Notes: generated by a model not told the origin, from the letters alone. 64,000 nt of DNA from Magnetospirillum sp902729445 (GCF_902729445.1 NZ_CACVCE010000006.1:1-64000), one strand, 5' to 3'. Shown: positions 45,297-54,823, numbered from the stretch's first letter. Translations and numbers: made by a program.

Positions 45297-45344
45297 GCGA
45301 GAAACCGTGGATTTTTAGAGGGTGTTACGCTAGTGCCTTGATTC

Positions 45345-45878
45345 TCAAGGCTGAACAATATGGGTCACCACCCATTTGATGCCTTCGACCTCGCCGGCAT
45401 CGGCCTTGAGTTGGGCTGCCGCCTCGGGGGTGCCGCCGCCGATCAGGAAGGCGACGCCGTTGATCACCCGGACGATCAGGCCGGCCTTGCCTTCAATGCC
45501 CAGGTGCCGGCGGACCGCGTCCTCGCGGGCGAAGTCGGGCCGGAAGAAATCCAGTGCCGGCAGTTCGGCCAGCACCAGTTCGTTGGCGACCGACCCCACG
45601 CCTTCGACCGCGCGGGCGGCCTGCTCGGCGCGGCGGCGCTGTTCGGGCTTGACCACCGCGCCCATCAGCACGACATGGCCGCCCCATACCTCGGTCGTGA
45701 CGGCGCGAAAGGCGGCGCGGTCGGTCTCGCTGATCTTGCGGGCGACGACGTTCTTCAAGACATCGTCGCGATTGGCGACGGCGCGCGGGCGATCTTGCGT
45801 GGTCACCACCGGCTTGGCCGGTTCGGCGCCCTGGCAGGCGGCCACCAGCAGGGCGAGCAGGAGAGCCAGCCGCCTCAT
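45345..45878 (-). CDS. BON-domain lipoprotein
   Basis: 177-aa predicted lipoprotein (lipobox LLVAAC) with two BON-like segments (DRAAFRAVTTEVWGGHVVLMGAVVKPEQR..., EGKAGLIVRVINGVAFLIGG), a family that holds the outer envelope together. ATG 45878 overlaps the previous stop by 4 bp. Last gene of a run of four overlapping genes starting at accA. Confidence 0.88.
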   Translation of the reverse strand: MRRLALLLALLVAACQGAEPAKPVVTTQDRPRAVANRDDVLKNVVARKISETDRAAFRAVTTEVWGGHVVLMGAVVKPEQRRRAEQAARAVEGVGSVANELVLAELPALDFFRPDFAREDAVRRHLGIEGKAGLIVRVINGVAFLIGGGTPEAAAQLKADAGEVEGIKWVVTHIVQP

Positions 45879-46570
45879 GACACGTCGCCTTCGTCGCGAT
45901 CCTTGCGGTAGCGGCGCCACAACAGCAGCCCCAGCACCGTCGAGACGGCGAACAGAACCACCGACAGCACCGTCGAAATCACCGGGTCCAGTTCGATGCC
46001 GCCGCCCAGCAGGGCAAAGACGATGGTCTGCGGCAGATAGCCCAGGGCCGAACCGGCGAAGAAGGGCAGCGGCCGCACGCCCGACACGCCGGCAACCAGA
46101 TTGGTGGTCAGATTGTGGGTGAAGGGGGCCAGCCGCAGCACCAGGGCCATGCCCAGCGTGTTGTCGGCCAGGAAGGAATCGAGCTTGGTGACCTTTTCGG
46201 GGAATTTGCGGGCCAGGAAGGACCGGGCCATGAAGCGGGCGTAATAGAAGGCGCCGACGGCGCCGACCAGGACCGACAGCAGGGCGAGCCCGGTCCCGAT
46301 CACCGTGCCGAAGGCATAGCCGGCCAGGAAGGCCACCACCTGGCGCGGCAGGCCGACGGCGGTGAACAAGGCGCCGACCACGATGAACAGCGCCTCGCCG
46401 GTCAGGCCTTGGCCACGGATATGCTCGTCGATCCAGCCTTGTTCCAGCAGGTGCTTGAGGCCCAGGCCTTCGAACAGCAGCCCCAGGGCGGCAAGCGTCA
46501 GGATCAGGACGATGCCGCGCACCAGCACGCGCGGGCGCCAGATCGACGGGCGGGGCGCGGGCTCTGTCAC
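45875..46570 (-). CDS. TVP38/TMEM64 (DedA-like) membrane protein
   Basis: 231-aa integral membrane protein with about five to six hydrophobic segments, GLPRQVVAFLAGYAFGTVIG, and RLAPFTHNLTTNLVAGVSGVRPLPFFAGSALGYLP (the VTT/SNARE-associated domain pattern of lipid scramblase-like proteins). The GTG start at 46570 overlaps the glycosyltransferase stop by 4 bp. Confidence 0.88.
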   Translation of the reverse strand: MTEPAPRPSIWRPRVLVRGIVLILTLAALGLLFEGLGLKHLLEQGWIDEHIRGQGLTGEALFIVVGALFTAVGLPRQVVAFLAGYAFGTVIGTGLALLSVLVGAVGAFYYARFMARSFLARKFPEKVTKLDSFLADNTLGMALVLRLAPFTHNLTTNLVAGVSGVRPLPFFAGSALGYLPQTIVFALLGGGIELDPVISTVLSVVLFAVSTVLGLLLWRRYRKDRDEGDVS

Positions 46571-47337
46571 TGGCCGGGCTCGACCACCGGATTGCGCGAC
46601 CGGCGCATCAGCCACATGACGCCCAGCAAATCGGGAACGCCGACCAGGGCGCGACGCAGGTTGGAATAGTTGGAGCTGCCGGCCCCGCGCGGGCGGTGAT
46701 TGACCACCACCGATTCGACTTTGCCGCCGGCCCGGATGGTCAGGGCCGGCAGATAGCGGTGCATATGGTCGAAGCGCGGCAGGTCCAGGAACAAGGCGCG
46801 GGAAAACAGCTTCGAACCGCAGCCGGTGTCGGGGGTGTTGTCCTTCAGGGCCCAGGCGCGGATGGCGTTGGCCGCCTTCGAGGCCCACCGCCGAGACGAG
46901 GTGTCCTTGCGGTTGGCCCGCCAGCCGGCGATCAGCAGCTTGTCGCGGGTGGCGTCCGGCTCGGCCTTCCAGCGGGCCAGCATGGCCGGGATGTCGGCCG
47001 GGTCGTTCTGGCCGTCGCCGTCCAGCATGGCGATGATCGGGGCCTTGGCATGGCGGACCGCGGTGGCGATGGCCTGGCTTTGGCCGCAGCTGAAGCGATG
47101 GCGGACCCACGACAGCATGGGGAAGCGGGCCTTGGCCTCGGCCAGCCGCTGGGGCGTGGCGTCGGTCGAGCCGTCATCGACATAGACGATTTCGAAGTCG
47201 GTCACGCCGGACAGGGCGGCGTGAATCTCGCCGACCAGGGTCAGGATGTTGTCGGCCTCGTTCTTGACCGGCACCACGACGGCCAATTCGGCCGTCCCGG
47301 CCGGAGCCAGTTCTGGCGTCACCGCCGTCTCGCTCAC
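46567..47337 (-). CDS. Family 2 glycosyltransferase (dolichol-phosphate mannosyltransferase-like)
   Basis: 256 aa, GT-A fold: AVVVPVKNEADNILTLVGEI, VDDGSTDAT, MLDGDGQNDPADIPAML (metal DXD-type), DTGCGSKLFSRALF and RYLPALTIRAGG. Cytoplasmic, without the C-terminal TM pair of some relatives. The GTG start at 47337 overlaps the accA stop by 4 bp. Likely transfers a sugar to a polyprenyl carrier or envelope lipid. Confidence 0.88.
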   Translation of the reverse strand: MSETAVTPELAPAGTAELAVVVPVKNEADNILTLVGEIHAALSGVTDFEIVYVDDGSTDATPQRLAEAKARFPMLSWVRHRFSCGQSQAIATAVRHAKAPIIAMLDGDGQNDPADIPAMLARWKAEPDATRDKLLIAGWRANRKDTSSRRWASKAANAIRAWALKDNTPDTGCGSKLFSRALFLDLPRFDHMHRYLPALTIRAGGKVESVVVNHRPRGAGSSNYSNLRRALVGVPDLLGVMWLMRRSRNPVVEPGQ

Positions 47338-48287
47338 GCCAGACCCGCCCGTCCCATTTCCAGGAACTTGTCGCGCCGCTTGGCCCGCAACACGCCGCCA
47401 TCGATGCCGGCCATGTCGGCGAAGGCCGCGTCGATGGCCGCGCCCAGAGTCTGCATCGCCAGATCGGGATTGCGGTGGGCGCCGCCCAGGGGCTCGGGGA
47501 TCACGCCGTCGCAGACGCCCAGCTTGTGAAGGTCCTGGGCGGTCAGGCGCAGCGCCTCGGCAGCGTCCTTGGCGTTCTCGCCGGAACGCCACAGGATCGA
47601 GGCGCAGCCCTCGGGGCTGATCACCGAATAGATGGCGTGTTCCAGCATCAAGACGGAATTGGCCGCCGCCAGCGCGATGGCCCCGCCCGATCCGCCTTCG
47701 CCGATCACCACCGAGACGAAGGGGACACGGATGTCCAGGCAGGTCTCGATCGAGCGGGCGATGGCCTCGGCCTGGCCGCGCGCCTCGGCGTCGATGCCGG
47801 GATAGGCGCCGGCGGTATCGACCAGGGTCAGGACCGGGACCTGGAAATGGTCGGCCATCTCCATCAGCCGCTTGGCCTTGCGATAGCCCTCGGGCTTGGC
47901 CATGCCGAAATTGTGCCTGAGGCGGCTTTCGGTGTCGTGGCCCTTTTCGTGGCCCAGCACCATGACCGACTGGCCGCGAAAGCGCCCCAGTCCGCCGACG
48001 ATGGCCTGATCCTCGCCGAAACAGCGATCGCCGGCCAGCGGCGTGAAGTCCTCGATCAGGGCCTTGATGGTGTCGAGCGCGTGCGGCCGATCCGGGTGGC
48101 GAGCCACCTGGGTCTTCTGCCAAGGCGTCAGCTTGGCGTAGGTCGAACGCAGGAGCTTGTCGACCTTGACCTGAAGGCGTCCCACCTCGTCGGCGATGTT
48201 GACATCGCCGGCATCGGTCAGGTGACGCAGCTCCTCGATCTTGCCCTCAAGCTCGGCGATGGGCTTTTCGAATTCCAGGATATGCAT
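47334..48287 (-). CDS. accA: Acetyl-CoA carboxylase carboxyltransferase subunit alpha
   Basis: 317 aa, partner of AccD. N-terminal coiled coil (EFEKPIAELEGKIEELRHL), HPDRPHALDTIKALIEDFTPLAGDR, GHEKGHDTESRLRHNFGM and the oxyanion-hole region VIGEGGSGGAIALAAANS. Unusually translationally coupled to a glycosyltransferase, TVP38-like and BON genes downstream. Confidence 0.97.
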   Translation of the reverse strand: MHILEFEKPIAELEGKIEELRHLTDAGDVNIADEVGRLQVKVDKLLRSTYAKLTPWQKTQVARHPDRPHALDTIKALIEDFTPLAGDRCFGEDQAIVGGLGRFRGQSVMVLGHEKGHDTESRLRHNFGMAKPEGYRKAKRLMEMADHFQVPVLTLVDTAGAYPGIDAEARGQAEAIARSIETCLDIRVPFVSVVIGEGGSGGAIALAAANSVLMLEHAIYSVISPEGCASILWRSGENAKDAAEALRLTAQDLHKLGVCDGVIPEPLGGAHRNPDLAMQTLGAAIDAAFADMAGIDGGVLRAKRRDKFLEMGRAGLA

Positions 48288-48352
48288 GGGCCAGCTTCAT
48301 ACCACAGCGGTCGGCGGGAGCAAGTGAAAGCGACGCAATGTTGATGTCGATT

Positions 48353-50203
48353 TCAGCTTTTCGCTCCCTTGCGCCGGGCCGCGAGGTCGGCCCCCTCGTA
48401 CAGCGGCCAGGTGCCGAACGCCACCGAATCCAGCGACGGCGAGCTTTGACCCAGGCGCGAGCGATAGATCCAGTAATTGCTCATCACCCGTTCGACGAAA
48501 GCGCGGGTCTCGCGCGACGGCAGGGCCTCGATGAACAGCAGCGGGTCGTTGTTGTGCTTCATGCCGCCCAGCCACTGGGAAAGCTTGCCGGGGCCGGCAT
48601 TGTAGGCGGCGGCCAGCAGCAACAGATTGCCGTTGACCGGCTCCTCGGCCATCAGCTTGGCCAGGTATTTCTGGCCCAGCGCCAGGTTCAGCTGCGGGTC
48701 GGACAGGCTGTCCTTGACCGCGCGGCCACCGGCCATGGTCTGGGCGGTCCGGGGCATCAGCTGCATCAGGCCGGCGGCGCCAGCCGGGCTCTTGGCCTTG
48801 GGATTGAACGCCGATTCCTGACGCACGAAGGCGAAGACCAGGGCCTTGTCGATGGTCCAGCCGCCGGTGGGCGTCCAGTCCGGCACCGGATACGACGCGG
48901 CGTCGCTGGTCATGCCCGGGGCCATGCCGCCCAGACGGACCGACAGGCCCGGCATGTCGCCGGTGTGGGCCAGTACCATCATCGATTGCTTGACCGGCTT
49001 GGTGGCGCGCGGATAGGCCTTGCGCAATTCTTCCTCGGCCGCCGCGTTCATCCCCAGCTGCAGCAGGCCCAGCGCCCGCTTGGCGCCTTGCACGCGCATC
49101 AACACGTCGGCATCGGCCTCGGTGAAGGGCGGGGTTTCCCAGGCGAACAGGGTCTCGTAACCCAGGGTCTGGCGGGCCAGCAGGCCATAGAAGGTGCGCG
49201 GATAGGTCGCGGCGACTTCCAGCCAGTGGTTGACCACTTCGGGGCGCTTGGCCACCAGGTTCGACCGCGCCGCCCAGAAGGCGCCGGCGGCGACCATCCA
49301 GCTGGATGCGGTTTCGGAATTGGCGATTTCCTCGAAATGGCGGTGCGCCAGTTCGGGCTTGCCCTGGCGCCACTGGGCCAGGCCGGCCACCCAATGGGCG
49401 GCGGGCAGTTCGTCGCCCGATCGCTCGGCCGCCTGTCCAGCCCACGCCGCCGCTTCGGAATCACGGCCGCCGGCGAAATGGTCGGTGGCCATGATGACCT
49501 TCAATTCGTCGATTTCCAGGCGATCGAGCGCCCGGGCGTCGGGACCGGTCAGCAGGGACAGCGCGGCGGCGCCGTCGCCCTTCTTCAGCAGGGTGCGGAA
49601 CTTGATCTTGAGGGCGCGGCCCTTGGGATTGCCGCGATCGGCCGAGAATGACAGCTCTTCCCAATTGGCGCCGTCGTCGGAATTGTCGATGCCGACGCCC
49701 CTAAGCCCGCCCTTGACCGGCGGCTTCAGCGCGCCAAAGCCCTTGACGCCCTTGGTGGTCGCCAGCTTGTAGATGGCTTCGGCCTGCGGCAGCTCGGCAT
49801 AGTCGGCCATCCAGGCCCGCAGTTCCTGGTACTTGGGCTTGGCGCCCGATTGCAGGTAGCGTTGGGCCAGCACGTGGCCCTTCAGCAGGTCGTCCTTGAT
49901 GTGGCCCATCTCGCGCTCGGCGGCGGCCCACTGGCCGGCCGCCTGCAGCTTGAAGATGCGGGCATAGGTTTCGGCGTCGGCGGCCGACAACGGCTTGGGC
50001 AGCGGTGCGACCCGCGCCTCGCGGCCGATGCCGGGCAGGATGGCGGCCGTCACCGTGCCGTCGCCACGGGCGGCGCTCGCCACCTGGTGGCCGGACGCGG
50101 CGCGGGAGGGATTGAGGTCACCGGCCAGAGCCGGCGAGGTCGCGGCCATGATGGCTGCCATCAGGACCGGGAGGAGCCTGTCGCGCAAGGCTGTTCTCCT
50201 CAT
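48353..50203 (-). CDS. slt: Soluble lytic murein transglycosylase
   Basis: About 616 aa periplasmic muramidase with a signal peptide (LRDRLLPVLMAAIMAATSPALAGDL). A long superhelical TPR-like domain (residues about 60-450) precedes the SLT catalytic domain with the catalytic Glu in FVRQESAFNPKAKSPAGAAGLMQL and the AYNAGPGKLSQW motif. Cleaves peptidoglycan to 1,6-anhydromuropeptides. ATG 50203 fits the signal peptide; ATG 50230 is also possible and neither has a clear ribosome site. Confidence 0.92.
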   Translation of the reverse strand: MRRTALRDRLLPVLMAAIMAATSPALAGDLNPSRAASGHQVASAARGDGTVTAAILPGIGREARVAPLPKPLSAADAETYARIFKLQAAGQWAAAEREMGHIKDDLLKGHVLAQRYLQSGAKPKYQELRAWMADYAELPQAEAIYKLATTKGVKGFGALKPPVKGGLRGVGIDNSDDGANWEELSFSADRGNPKGRALKIKFRTLLKKGDGAAALSLLTGPDARALDRLEIDELKVIMATDHFAGGRDSEAAAWAGQAAERSGDELPAAHWVAGLAQWRQGKPELAHRHFEEIANSETASSWMVAAGAFWAARSNLVAKRPEVVNHWLEVAATYPRTFYGLLARQTLGYETLFAWETPPFTEADADVLMRVQGAKRALGLLQLGMNAAAEEELRKAYPRATKPVKQSMMVLAHTGDMPGLSVRLGGMAPGMTSDAASYPVPDWTPTGGWTIDKALVFAFVRQESAFNPKAKSPAGAAGLMQLMPRTAQTMAGGRAVKDSLSDPQLNLALGQKYLAKLMAEEPVNGNLLLLAAAYNAGPGKLSQWLGGMKHNNDPLLFIEALPSRETRAFVERVMSNYWIYRSRLGQSSPSLDSVAFGTWPLYEGADLAARRKGAKS

Positions 50204-50322
50204 GTTGTTATCGAAAATATCGAACACCATGCGCGGTTTTATAAATGACCTCGGGCCCGGAAGCAACCCTTGAATCCAGGAAAAGCTCGAAAAGTGGCTA
50301 AAATGTGTTTCGAATCAGGCGG

Positions 50323-51132
50323 TTATGTGATTCGGTTCAATCGCTTCCAAACTGCCAGCAAATCCCGCCACGCCTCGCGCTTGGCCGCCGGGGTGCGCAA
50401 CAGATAGGCCGGATGGAAGGTGGCCATGGCCGGAACCGGGCGGGGCAGGCCCGGCGACGAGAAATCGTGCCAGTGTCCGCGCAATCGCATGATGCCCTCG
50501 TGCCGGGCCAGCAGCGCCGAGGCCGAGGCGCCGCCGAACAGGATCAGCACCTGTGGATCGACCAGTTCGATATGGCGGGTGACGAAGGGCAGGCACACCG
50601 CCACCTCGTCCGGTGTCGGCTTGCGATTGTCCAGCGGCCGCCACGGCAGGACGTTGGTGATATAGGCGCTGGTCCGGTCCAGCCCGATCGAGGCCAGCAT
50701 GCGGTCCAGCAATTTGCCCGAGCGGCCGACGAACGGGCGGCCCTGGCGGTCTTCCTCCTGGCCGGGCGCCTCGCCGATGCACATGACCTTGGCCTCGGGG
50801 TTGCCGTCGGCGAAGACCGTCGACAGCGCGGTCTTCTTCAGCGGCAAGCCGTCGAAGGCCTCCATCGCCAGGCGCAATTGCTCGAGATCGTGGCATTCGG
50901 CGGCGATATGGGCGGCGGTGCCGCCGGACGGAATCGCCAGGGCCGGCCCGGCGGCGGGGTGGGGCGGGGCGGGGTGGGGCGAGGTGGGGCGGGGCGCGGC
51001 GGCGGCGGCCGGCAGCGGCCGCGGGGGCGGCTGGGCTTGGAAACGGTCCATCGCCACCTCGCCGATGGTCTCGTCGGCGCCGGCATCGATATACCAGCGC
51101 AGCAATTGGTCGGGGGCGAGTTCGGGCGGCAT
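50323..51132 (-). CDS. Family-4-type uracil-DNA glycosylase
   Basis: 269 aa. A Pro/Ala-rich linker (about residues 20-75) precedes the UDG core: FADGNPEAKVMCIGEAPGQEEDRQGRPFVGRSGKLLDRMLA (motif A GEAPG) and MATFHPAYLLR (motif B). The cysteines that hold the 4Fe-4S cluster in thermophilic family-4 enzymes are mostly absent (LPWRPLDNRK instead of KCRPPGNR; no CxxC before the core). The enzyme is therefore probably cluster-free or divergent. Removes uracil from DNA. ATG 51132 is chosen at MPPELAPDQLLRW. Confidence 0.88.
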   Translation of the reverse strand: MPPELAPDQLLRWYIDAGADETIGEVAMDRFQAQPPPRPLPAAAAAPRPTSPHPAPPHPAAGPALAIPSGGTAAHIAAECHDLEQLRLAMEAFDGLPLKKTALSTVFADGNPEAKVMCIGEAPGQEEDRQGRPFVGRSGKLLDRMLASIGLDRTSAYITNVLPWRPLDNRKPTPDEVAVCLPFVTRHIELVDPQVLILFGGASASALLARHEGIMRLRGHWHDFSSPGLPRPVPAMATFHPAYLLRTPAAKREAWRDLLAVWKRLNRIT

Positions 51133-51284
51133 GGCGGCTAACAAAATATCACCGGCGGGTCCCTGATTGAAGGATTCGTGTCTTTCGCGCGACGTATGGT
51201 ATAGAGGCCGCCTTGGCCTCACGAGCAGGTGCCGTCCAACGAGCGTGGAGCAGGGCGGCCGATTATCGGGGATTGTGGAGCGCG

Positions 51285-52889
51285 ATGGAACGAGATTCGA
51301 TGGAATTCGATGTGGTGATCGTCGGTGCCGGCCCGTCCGGACTGGCGGCCGCGATCCGCATCAAGCAGATGAACGCCGATCTGTCGGTGTGCGTGCTGGA
51401 AAAGGGCTCGGAAGTCGGCGCCCACATCCTGTCGGGCGCAGTGTTCGAGACCCGGGCGCTGGACGAACTGATCCCCGATTGGCGGGACAAGGGCGCGCCG
51501 CTCGCCACCATGGCGATGGACGACCGTTTCCTGTTCCTGACCGAAGGCAAGGCCATCCGCCTGCCGACGCCGCCGCAGATGAACAATCACGGCAATTACA
51601 TCATCAGCCTGGGCAATCTGTGCCGCTGGCTGGCCGGCCAGGCGGAAGAACTGGGCGTCGAGATCTATCCCGGCTTCGCCGCCGCCGAGGTCCTTTATCA
51701 CGAGGGCGGCTCGGTCAAGGGCGTCGCCACCGGCGACATGGGCATCGGCAAGGATGGCGAGCCGACCGGCAATTACACCCCGGGCATGGAACTGCATGCC
51801 CGCCAGACCATCTTCTCGGAAGGTTGCCGCGGCAGCCTGACCAAGACGCTGTTCGACACGTTCAATCTGCGCGCCGAGTGCGATCCGCAGACCTATGGCA
51901 TCGGCATCAAGGAATTGTGGGAGATCGATCCCGCCAAGCACAGCCTGGGCAAGATCGTCCACACGGTGGGCTGGCCGCTGGACAGCCAGACCTATGGCGG
52001 CTCGTTCCTTTATCACCTGGAAGACAATCAGGTGGTGGTCGGCTTCGTCATCGGCCTGGATTACAAGAACCCGCATCTGTCGCCGTTCGACGAGTTCCAG
52101 CGCTTCAAGACCCATCCGGCCATCCGCCCGACCTTCGAAGGCGGCCGGCGCATCGCCTATGGCGCGCGCGCCATCTCGGAAGGCGGCATCCAGTCGGTGC
52201 CGGGCCTGACCTTCCCCGGCGGCCTGCTGGTCGGCGACACCGCCGGCTTCTTGAACGTGCCCAAGATCAAGGGCAGCCACACCGCCATGAAGTCGGGCAT
52301 GGTCGCCGCCGAGGCGGTGGTCGCCCTGCTGTCCGACGGCTCGGGCAACCAGGCCCATGCCTATCCGCGCGAGCTGAAGCAAAGCTGGCTGTGGAGCGAG
52401 CTGCACAAGGTCCGGAACATCCGTCCCAGCTTCCACAAGGGGCTGTGGGCCGGCATCGCCTATTCGGCGCTCGACACCTATCTGTTCATGGGCAAAGCGC
52501 CGTGGACCTTCCATAACCACGACGATCATTCTGTCCTGGGCAAGGCTTCGGACTATCCGAAGATCGCTTATCCCAAGCCCGACGGATTGGTCAGCTTCGA
52601 CAAGCTGTCCTCGGTGTTCATCTCGAACACCAACCACGAGGAAAACCAGCCGGCACACCTGAAGCTGAAGGATGAGGGCGTGCCGATCTCGGTCAATCTG
52701 GCCCTGTACGACGCCCCCGAGCAGCGTTACTGCCCGGCCGGCGTGTACGAGATCGTCGATGGCCCGGCCCTGCGGATCAACGCGCAGAATTGCGTGCACT
52801 GCAAGACCTGCGACATCAAGGACCCGACCCAGAACATCAACTGGACGGTTCCCGAAGGCGGCGGCGGCCCCAACTATCCCAACATGTAA
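51285..52889 (+). CDS. Electron-transfer flavoprotein:ubiquinone oxidoreductase
   Basis: 534 aa ETF-QO, an inner-membrane-associated FAD and 4Fe-4S enzyme passing electrons from acyl-CoA dehydrogenases to quinone. FAD motif VVIVGAGPSGLAAAIRI at the start, GDTAGFLNVPKIKGSH, and the C-terminal ferredoxin-like cluster CVHCKTCDIKDPTQNINW. ATG 51285 has TGGAGCGCG upstream; ATG 51300 is an alternative. The last codons are duplicated after the stop. Confidence 0.96.
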   Translation: MERDSMEFDVVIVGAGPSGLAAAIRIKQMNADLSVCVLEKGSEVGAHILSGAVFETRALDELIPDWRDKGAPLATMAMDDRFLFLTEGKAIRLPTPPQMNNHGNYIISLGNLCRWLAGQAEELGVEIYPGFAAAEVLYHEGGSVKGVATGDMGIGKDGEPTGNYTPGMELHARQTIFSEGCRGSLTKTLFDTFNLRAECDPQTYGIGIKELWEIDPAKHSLGKIVHTVGWPLDSQTYGGSFLYHLEDNQVVVGFVIGLDYKNPHLSPFDEFQRFKTHPAIRPTFEGGRRIAYGARAISEGGIQSVPGLTFPGGLLVGDTAGFLNVPKIKGSHTAMKSGMVAAEAVVALLSDGSGNQAHAYPRELKQSWLWSELHKVRNIRPSFHKGLWAGIAYSALDTYLFMGKAPWTFHNHDDHSVLGKASDYPKIAYPKPDGLVSFDKLSSVFISNTNHEENQPAHLKLKDEGVPISVNLALYDAPEQRYCPAGVYEIVDGPALRINAQNCVHCKTCDIKDPTQNINWTVPEGGGGPNYPNM

Positions 52890-52977
52890 CCGGGTCCGGG
52901 CCGCCGCCTTCAATCTTCGAAAAGATATCCCGGCTTCGCCGGGAAGGCGGCGGCGGCCCCAACTATCCCAACATGTA
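52854..52977 (+). repeat. Duplicated 3' end of the ETF-QO gene
   Basis: The last 35 bp of the gene up to the TA of the stop (52854-52888) recur exactly at 52943-52977, again ending in a stop (TAG). Between them is a short hairpin, TCCCGGC-TTC-GCCGGGA (about 52927-52943). Looks like a recent duplication by slippage or recombination. Confidence 0.85.
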
Positions 52978-53092
52978 GGTTTGCCGAGAAAGACGGTGCG
53001 CCGGGGATTGAATCGGTTATGATGAAACCGATTTCTTCCCGACGCCAAGCCGACCAGGCCTGGCGGGCGCATCACCTCTTCAAGGACGTTTG

Positions 53093-54823
53093 ATGGTGCT
53101 TTGGTGCAAGCGGGGTGGGGCGGCGATGGCCGCCTTCGCCATGGTCGCGGTTCTGACGACCGGATGCGGGCCGCGTTCCGGCAGCGGCACGGCGGCGGGA
53201 TCGGCCGACGAGGTTCGGCCGGCGGCGCGCTCGGCCCTGTCGGGCTATCTGGCCGGACGATTGGCGCAAGGGGTGGGCGACAGCCGCGCGGCCGCCGATT
53301 ATTATGCCCAGGCGCTCAAGCACGATCCCGACAACACCGAATTGCTGCAACGGACCTTCAGCCTGATGGCCGCCGAGGGCCGGCTGGATGTCGCCCAGCC
53401 GCTGGCCGAGCGGGTGCTGGCCTTCGACGCCGATCAACCGCTGCCGCTGGTGGTGGCCGGTCTTGGCGCCGCCCAGGCCGGCCGCTGGACCGAAGCCGAG
53501 GGCAGGTTCGGCCAATTGCCCAAGCGCGGCATCAACGCCATTCTGGGGCCGCTGCTGGTGGCCTGGGCCAAGGTCGGCGCCGGTGACCAAGGCGCCCTGC
53601 AGGCGCTGGATGCTTTGACCAAGACCAAGGGGCTGGAACCGTTGGCCGCCTTTCACGGGGCGCTGATCGCCGATATCGGTGGCCGCGCCCAGGTGGCCGA
53701 GGACGGTTATCGCACGGCACTGTCGACCCAATTGTCGGTGCGCGGCATCGAGGCGGCGGGGTCGTGGTACCAGCGCACCGGCCGGCTGGACGAGGCGGCC
53801 AAGCTTTATGCCCGCTATCAGGGCGACCACCCCGACAGCATGTTGTTCGACGCCAAGCGCCTTCTCAGCCAGGGCGGCGGGATCGCGCCCGTCGTGCCCG
53901 ACGCCCGCGCCGGCCTGGCCGAGGCGCTGTTCGACATCGCCTCGCTGATGCGCCAGGGCAATGCCTCGGACGTGGCGATGCTTTATGCCCGCCTGGCCCT
54001 GTGGATGCGGCCGGATCTGCCGCTGGCCCAGACCACGGTGGCCGACATCCTGGTCGGCCAGGGCCGCTTGGCCGAGGCCAACCGCCAGTACCTGTCGGTG
54101 CCGAAGGGGCACCCGGCCTTCACCTACGGCCGGCTGCGGGTGGCGATCAACCTGGACGAGTTGAACGATACCGAGGGGGCTTTGTCCGCCTTGGACGAGC
54201 TGGCGCGCGAGCGTGCCGACAGCCTCGAGGCGCTGGTCACCAAGGGCGACATCCTGCGTCGGCGCAAGCGCTTCGCCGAAGCGGCGTCGGCCTATGACCA
54301 GGCGGTCGGCCGGGCCGGCGTGCTGCAGTCCCACCACTGGGCGCTGCTGTATAGCCGCGCCATCTGCTACGAGCGTTCGAAGCAATGGCCCAAGGCCGAG
54401 GCCGATTTCCAGGAAGCCCTGCGGCTCAAGCCCGATCAGGCCGACGTGCTGAACTATCTGGGCTATTCCTGGGTCGATATGGGCATGCACCTGGACGTCG
54501 CCCGCAAGATGCTGGAAAAGGCGGTCGAGCTGCGCCCGCGCGACGGCGCCATCGTCGACAGCATGGGCTGGGCGCTCTATCGCCTGGGCGACTACCATGG
54601 CGCTGTGCGTTATCTCGAGCGCGCCGCCGAGCTGAAGCCCGAGGACCCGACCATCAACGACCATCTGGGCGACGCCTATTGGCAGGTCGGCCGGGTCGAG
54701 GAGGCGATGTTCCAGTGGCTGCGCGCCAATTCGCTGGAGCCCGAGCCCGAGCAGATCGAATCCCTGAAGGACAAGATCCGCACCGGCCAGGTCCCGGCCA
54801 AGCCGGTGGTTCGCCAGCAGTGA
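53093..54823 (+). CDS. TPR-repeat lipoprotein
   Basis: 576 aa with lipobox VLTTGC near residue 25 and about ten TPR units; the last ones are very regular (ADVLNYLGYSWVDMGMHLDVARKMLEKAVELRPRD, YLERAAELKPEDPTINDHLGDAYWQVGR). Probably an outer-membrane-anchored periplasmic scaffold for envelope assembly. ATG 53093 is used. The stop overlaps the ispE GTG (GTGA), a linkage common in alphaproteobacteria. Confidence 0.9.
   Translation: MVLWCKRGGAAMAAFAMVAVLTTGCGPRSGSGTAAGSADEVRPAARSALSGYLAGRLAQGVGDSRAAADYYAQALKHDPDNTELLQRTFSLMAAEGRLDVAQPLAERVLAFDADQPLPLVVAGLGAAQAGRWTEAEGRFGQLPKRGINAILGPLLVAWAKVGAGDQGALQALDALTKTKGLEPLAAFHGALIADIGGRAQVAEDGYRTALSTQLSVRGIEAAGSWYQRTGRLDEAAKLYARYQGDHPDSMLFDAKRLLSQGGGIAPVVPDARAGLAEALFDIASLMRQGNASDVAMLYARLALWMRPDLPLAQTTVADILVGQGRLAEANRQYLSVPKGHPAFTYGRLRVAINLDELNDTEGALSALDELARERADSLEALVTKGDILRRRKRFAEAASAYDQAVGRAGVLQSHHWALLYSRAICYERSKQWPKAEADFQEALRLKPDQADVLNYLGYSWVDMGMHLDVARKMLEKAVELRPRDGAIVDSMGWALYRLGDYHGAVRYLERAAELKPEDPTINDHLGDAYWQVGRVEEAMFQWLRANSLEPEPEQIESLKDKIRTGQVPAKPVVRQQ

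Noticed and set aside
50940..51010. GGGGCGGGGTG-like repeats near 50960 as a regulatory repeat array
   Set aside because: They encode the Pro/Ala-rich linker of the uracil-DNA glycosylase and are explained by that low-complexity protein segment.
51219..53075. A 618-codon open frame on the - strand
   Set aside because: Antisense shadow of the ETF-QO gene, with shadow-type Gly/Arg/His composition.
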